Shown here: in pieces, positions 62,375 through 64,000 of the stretch
Position numbering within the stretch: position 1 is the first letter of the stretch
Layout of the letters: each line of letters opens with the position of its first letter
DNA from: Streptomyces sp. NBC_01463
GTDB lineage: Bacteria > Actinomycetota > Actinomycetes > Streptomycetales > Streptomycetaceae
Length of the DNA stretch: 64,000 bases
Direction: 5' to 3'
Assembly (NCBI GenBank): GCA_036227345.1
Contig: CP109468.1
Coordinates: 7,750,001-7,814,000, forward strand
The notes under the pieces: model-generated
Databases searched by the model: none
Told to the model about the DNA's origin: nothing
Seen by the model: only the letters and a program-made list of their open reading frames with translations
Translations under genes and position numbers: made by a program

Positions 62375-63613
62375 TCAGTTGCCGACACGACGGCGCAGAT
62401 CCTGGAAGGCGGTGTAGTTGGCGATGACCTCGATGCGGCCGGGCGGTGCCTGCTGCACGGCCTCGTCGAGGTTCTCGCAGACCCGGAAGTCGAGACCGGC
62501 CACTTCGAGCCGGACCGCGAGGTCCAGCTTGCGGTCACCGAGCACGAAGATCGGGTGGCCCGCGAGCTGGGTGTAGTCCACGTCCCACAGCCACGAGGTG
62601 TCCGTGCCGTCCGCACCGCGGGCGTTGACGGAGAGGATCACCGGGGTGGGCGGCGGGTCGATCAGGGAGAACGTCTCCAGCCAGCCCGCCGGGTTCTTCG
62701 CCAGCAGGAGCCGCAGCTCACGGCCGAGGAAGGTGACCACGTCGTAGCGGCCCGCGACGGCCTGCACCTGGTACATCCGCTCCAGGGCGACCTGCGGCGG
62801 CACCCCGAAGACGGCGGCCACGGCGGCCGAGCTGGTGGCGTTGGCCTTGTTGGCGCGGCCGGGCAGCTGGAGGTGGATGGGCCATGCCGAACCGTGCGGG
62901 TCCAGCACGTAGTCACCGTGCAGGACCCAGCTGGGCGGCGGACGGCGGAAACCGCACTCGCCGCAGAACCAGTCGTCACCGGGGCGCTGCATCACACCGC
63001 CGCAGGACGGGCAGGACCAGGCGTCGTCCTTCCACGCCTGGCCGGCCGCGACCCACACCACGTTGGGGGAGGAGGAGGCCGCCCAGACGATCAGCGGGTC
63101 GTCGGCGTTGGCGACGATCACGGCCTTCGAGCCGGACAGTCCCTCCCGCCACTTCTCGGCCAGCATCCGGGTCTCCGCCGCCCGGTCCAGCTGGTCGCGC
63201 GAGAGGTTGAGCAGCGCGATCACCTTGGGCGTGGTGTCGCGGGCGACCCCGGCGAGGTACTTCTCGTCGACCTCGATCACGCCGTACTGCGCGTCCGAGC
63301 CGCCGGCCAGGGCCGAGGTGATACCCGCGGGCATGTTGGCGCCCAGCGCGTTCGACACGACCGGGCCCGCCGCCCGCAGCGCCTCCGCGATCAGCCGGGT
63401 CGTGGTCGTCTTGCCGTTGGTCGCCGACACGAGGATCACGTCCAGGTGCTGCGCCAGCCGCCCGAGCAGGTCGGGGTCGAGCTTGAGCGCCACCCGGCCG
63501 CCGATCACCGATCCGCTGCCCCGCCCGGCCGCCCGTGACACCGCCGCAGCGGCCTTGCCCGCCGTCACGGCCAGCTTGGCCCGCGGCGACAACGGCTCCG
63601 TGTTGCCTGCCAT
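62375..63613 (-). CDS. murT: Lipid II isoglutaminyl synthase, Mur ligase subunit
   Basis: A 412-residue Mur ligase-like protein. The P-loop is LVSATNGKTTTTR (63-72), with NLSRDQLDR and GRYDVVTFLG in the ligase part. A Cys4 zinc ribbon (CPSCGG at 201-205 and CGECGF at 217-221) is inserted, which is diagnostic for MurT. With GatD it amidates the alpha-carboxyl of D-glutamate in lipid II using ATP. ATG 63613 follows AAGGAGG; the frame upstream includes that ribosome site. Confidence 0.96.
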   Translation of the reverse strand: MAGNTEPLSPRAKLAVTAGKAAAAVSRAAGRGSGSVIGGRVALKLDPDLLGRLAQHLDVILVSATNGKTTTTRLIAEALRAAGPVVSNALGANMPAGITSALAGGSDAQYGVIEVDEKYLAGVARDTTPKVIALLNLSRDQLDRAAETRMLAEKWREGLSGSKAVIVANADDPLIVWAASSSPNVVWVAAGQAWKDDAWSCPSCGGVMQRPGDDWFCGECGFRRPPPSWVLHGDYVLDPHGSAWPIHLQLPGRANKANATSSAAVAAVFGVPPQVALERMYQVQAVAGRYDVVTFLGRELRLLLAKNPAGWLETFSLIDPPPTPVILSVNARGADGTDTSWLWDVDYTQLAGHPIFVLGDRKLDLAVRLEVAGLDFRVCENLDEAVQQAPPGRIEVIANYTAFQDLRRRVGN

Positions 63614-63945
63614 CGTCCTAGATCCTCCTTGCATCGGTCCGCGCCCAGCCTATCGATGTCCGGTGCGGCAAAGGCACGGCGGCACCGTCCGGGGTGTGGA
63701 GTTCCCGTACGAAGACGCCCGGCGGCAGCACGAAAGCGGCACTCCGTACCCCCCGGGGAGCCCGCGGAACCCGCACGGCGGAGGGCGCGCGGCGTCGCAC
63801 CACGCCCTGCAGGGCCGATTGCACACGGCCCGGTTCTCCCGCAGTGCGCCACGCACATGTGCCGCTCCCGAGCCGCGTCTAGTGTGCGCCCACTCCGCCC
63901 GGCCACGGGATCACGGATGGGCACACAGGTGTGGGAGGACATACA
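63614..63945. other. Divergent promoter region, nothing recognised
   Basis: About 330 bp between murT and a divergent gene that starts at 63946. No gene, repeat or clear operator was seen. Confidence 0.4.
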
Positions 63946-64000
63946 GTGAGCGCGATGTCAGCACAGGTCGGGGCCTCGGAGGGCCCCGGACCGCAGGCCA
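63946..64000 (+). CDS. Start of a gene that runs off the window (N-terminus only)
   Basis: GTG at 63946 follows GGAGG eight bases upstream. The first 18 residues read MSAMSAQVGASEGPGPQA with no stop. Product cannot be told. It is divergent from murT. Confidence 0.5.
   Translation, partial: MSAMSAQVGASEGPGPQA

Overview
The window is high-GC chromosomal DNA with strong third-position G/C bias, GTG and TTG starts, Lrp-, ROK- and GntR-type regulators, a DUF397/HTH/ATPase (whiJ-type) set and a bio-urease-pfkA-murT/gatD gene order. All of this points to a Streptomyces chromosome. The gene order looks like conserved core, with islands of accessory content. No tRNA, rRNA, CRISPR array, transposase or integrase was seen.

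Layout. 0-10 kb: 3' end of sbcC, an Lrp/AsnC regulator divergent from a rhodanese, a DUF885 protein, a second Lrp/AsnC regulator divergent from a trans-sulfuration enzyme, a membrane ACT-GNAT protein, and a secreted PhoD phosphatase with PHO-box-like repeats. 10-20 kb: a MocR regulator divergent from a DMT exporter, an alpha/beta hydrolase, a GntR/HutC and a ROK regulator separated by a 33-bp tandem repeat, and a two-component system divergent from an ABC exporter. 20-30 kb: a small hypothetical gene, mug, purB, an SGNH hydrolase, two overlapping CNNM/CBS (hemolysin-like) genes with a duplicated gene scrap upstream, a GNAT, a cytochrome P450, a Fic-type toxin-antitoxin pair and a methyltransferase. 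30-35 kb: biotin genes, bioB-bioA-bioD as one operon and bioF divergent. 35-42.7 kb: the DUF397/HTH/ATPase module, a LysR-LysE pair, an NlpC/P60 wall hydrolase behind a c-di-AMP riboswitch-like leader and a Crp-like site, a catalytically degenerate ClpP paralogue with a coupled small protein divergent from an orphan Phd antitoxin, and a membrane protein/TetR pair. 42.8-49 kb: urease operon ureABCFGD (no ureE) and a secreted Tap-like peptidase. 49-51 kb: an epimerase-like oxidoreductase and a PlsC-type acyltransferase.

51.3-58.4 kb is a lignocellulose-degradation cluster read on the minus strand: GH10 xylanase, GH48 and GH6 cellulases, each ending in a CBM3-type cellulose-binding module. A single perfect 14-bp CebR-type operator lies in front of the first gene and two tandem hairpins follow the last. 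A scrap of a further CBM3 C-terminus survives between GH48 and GH6. The right end holds a 52-residue membrane protein, a CtaG-like cytochrome oxidase assembly protein, pfkA, and gatD/murT for lipid II amidation.

The most unusual items are the CBM3-only GH10-GH48-GH6 cluster with its embedded remnant, the active-site-less ClpP divergent from a Phd antitoxin, the Cys/His-rich tail of BioB, and the combined Crp site and c-di-AMP riboswitch in front of the wall hydrolase.
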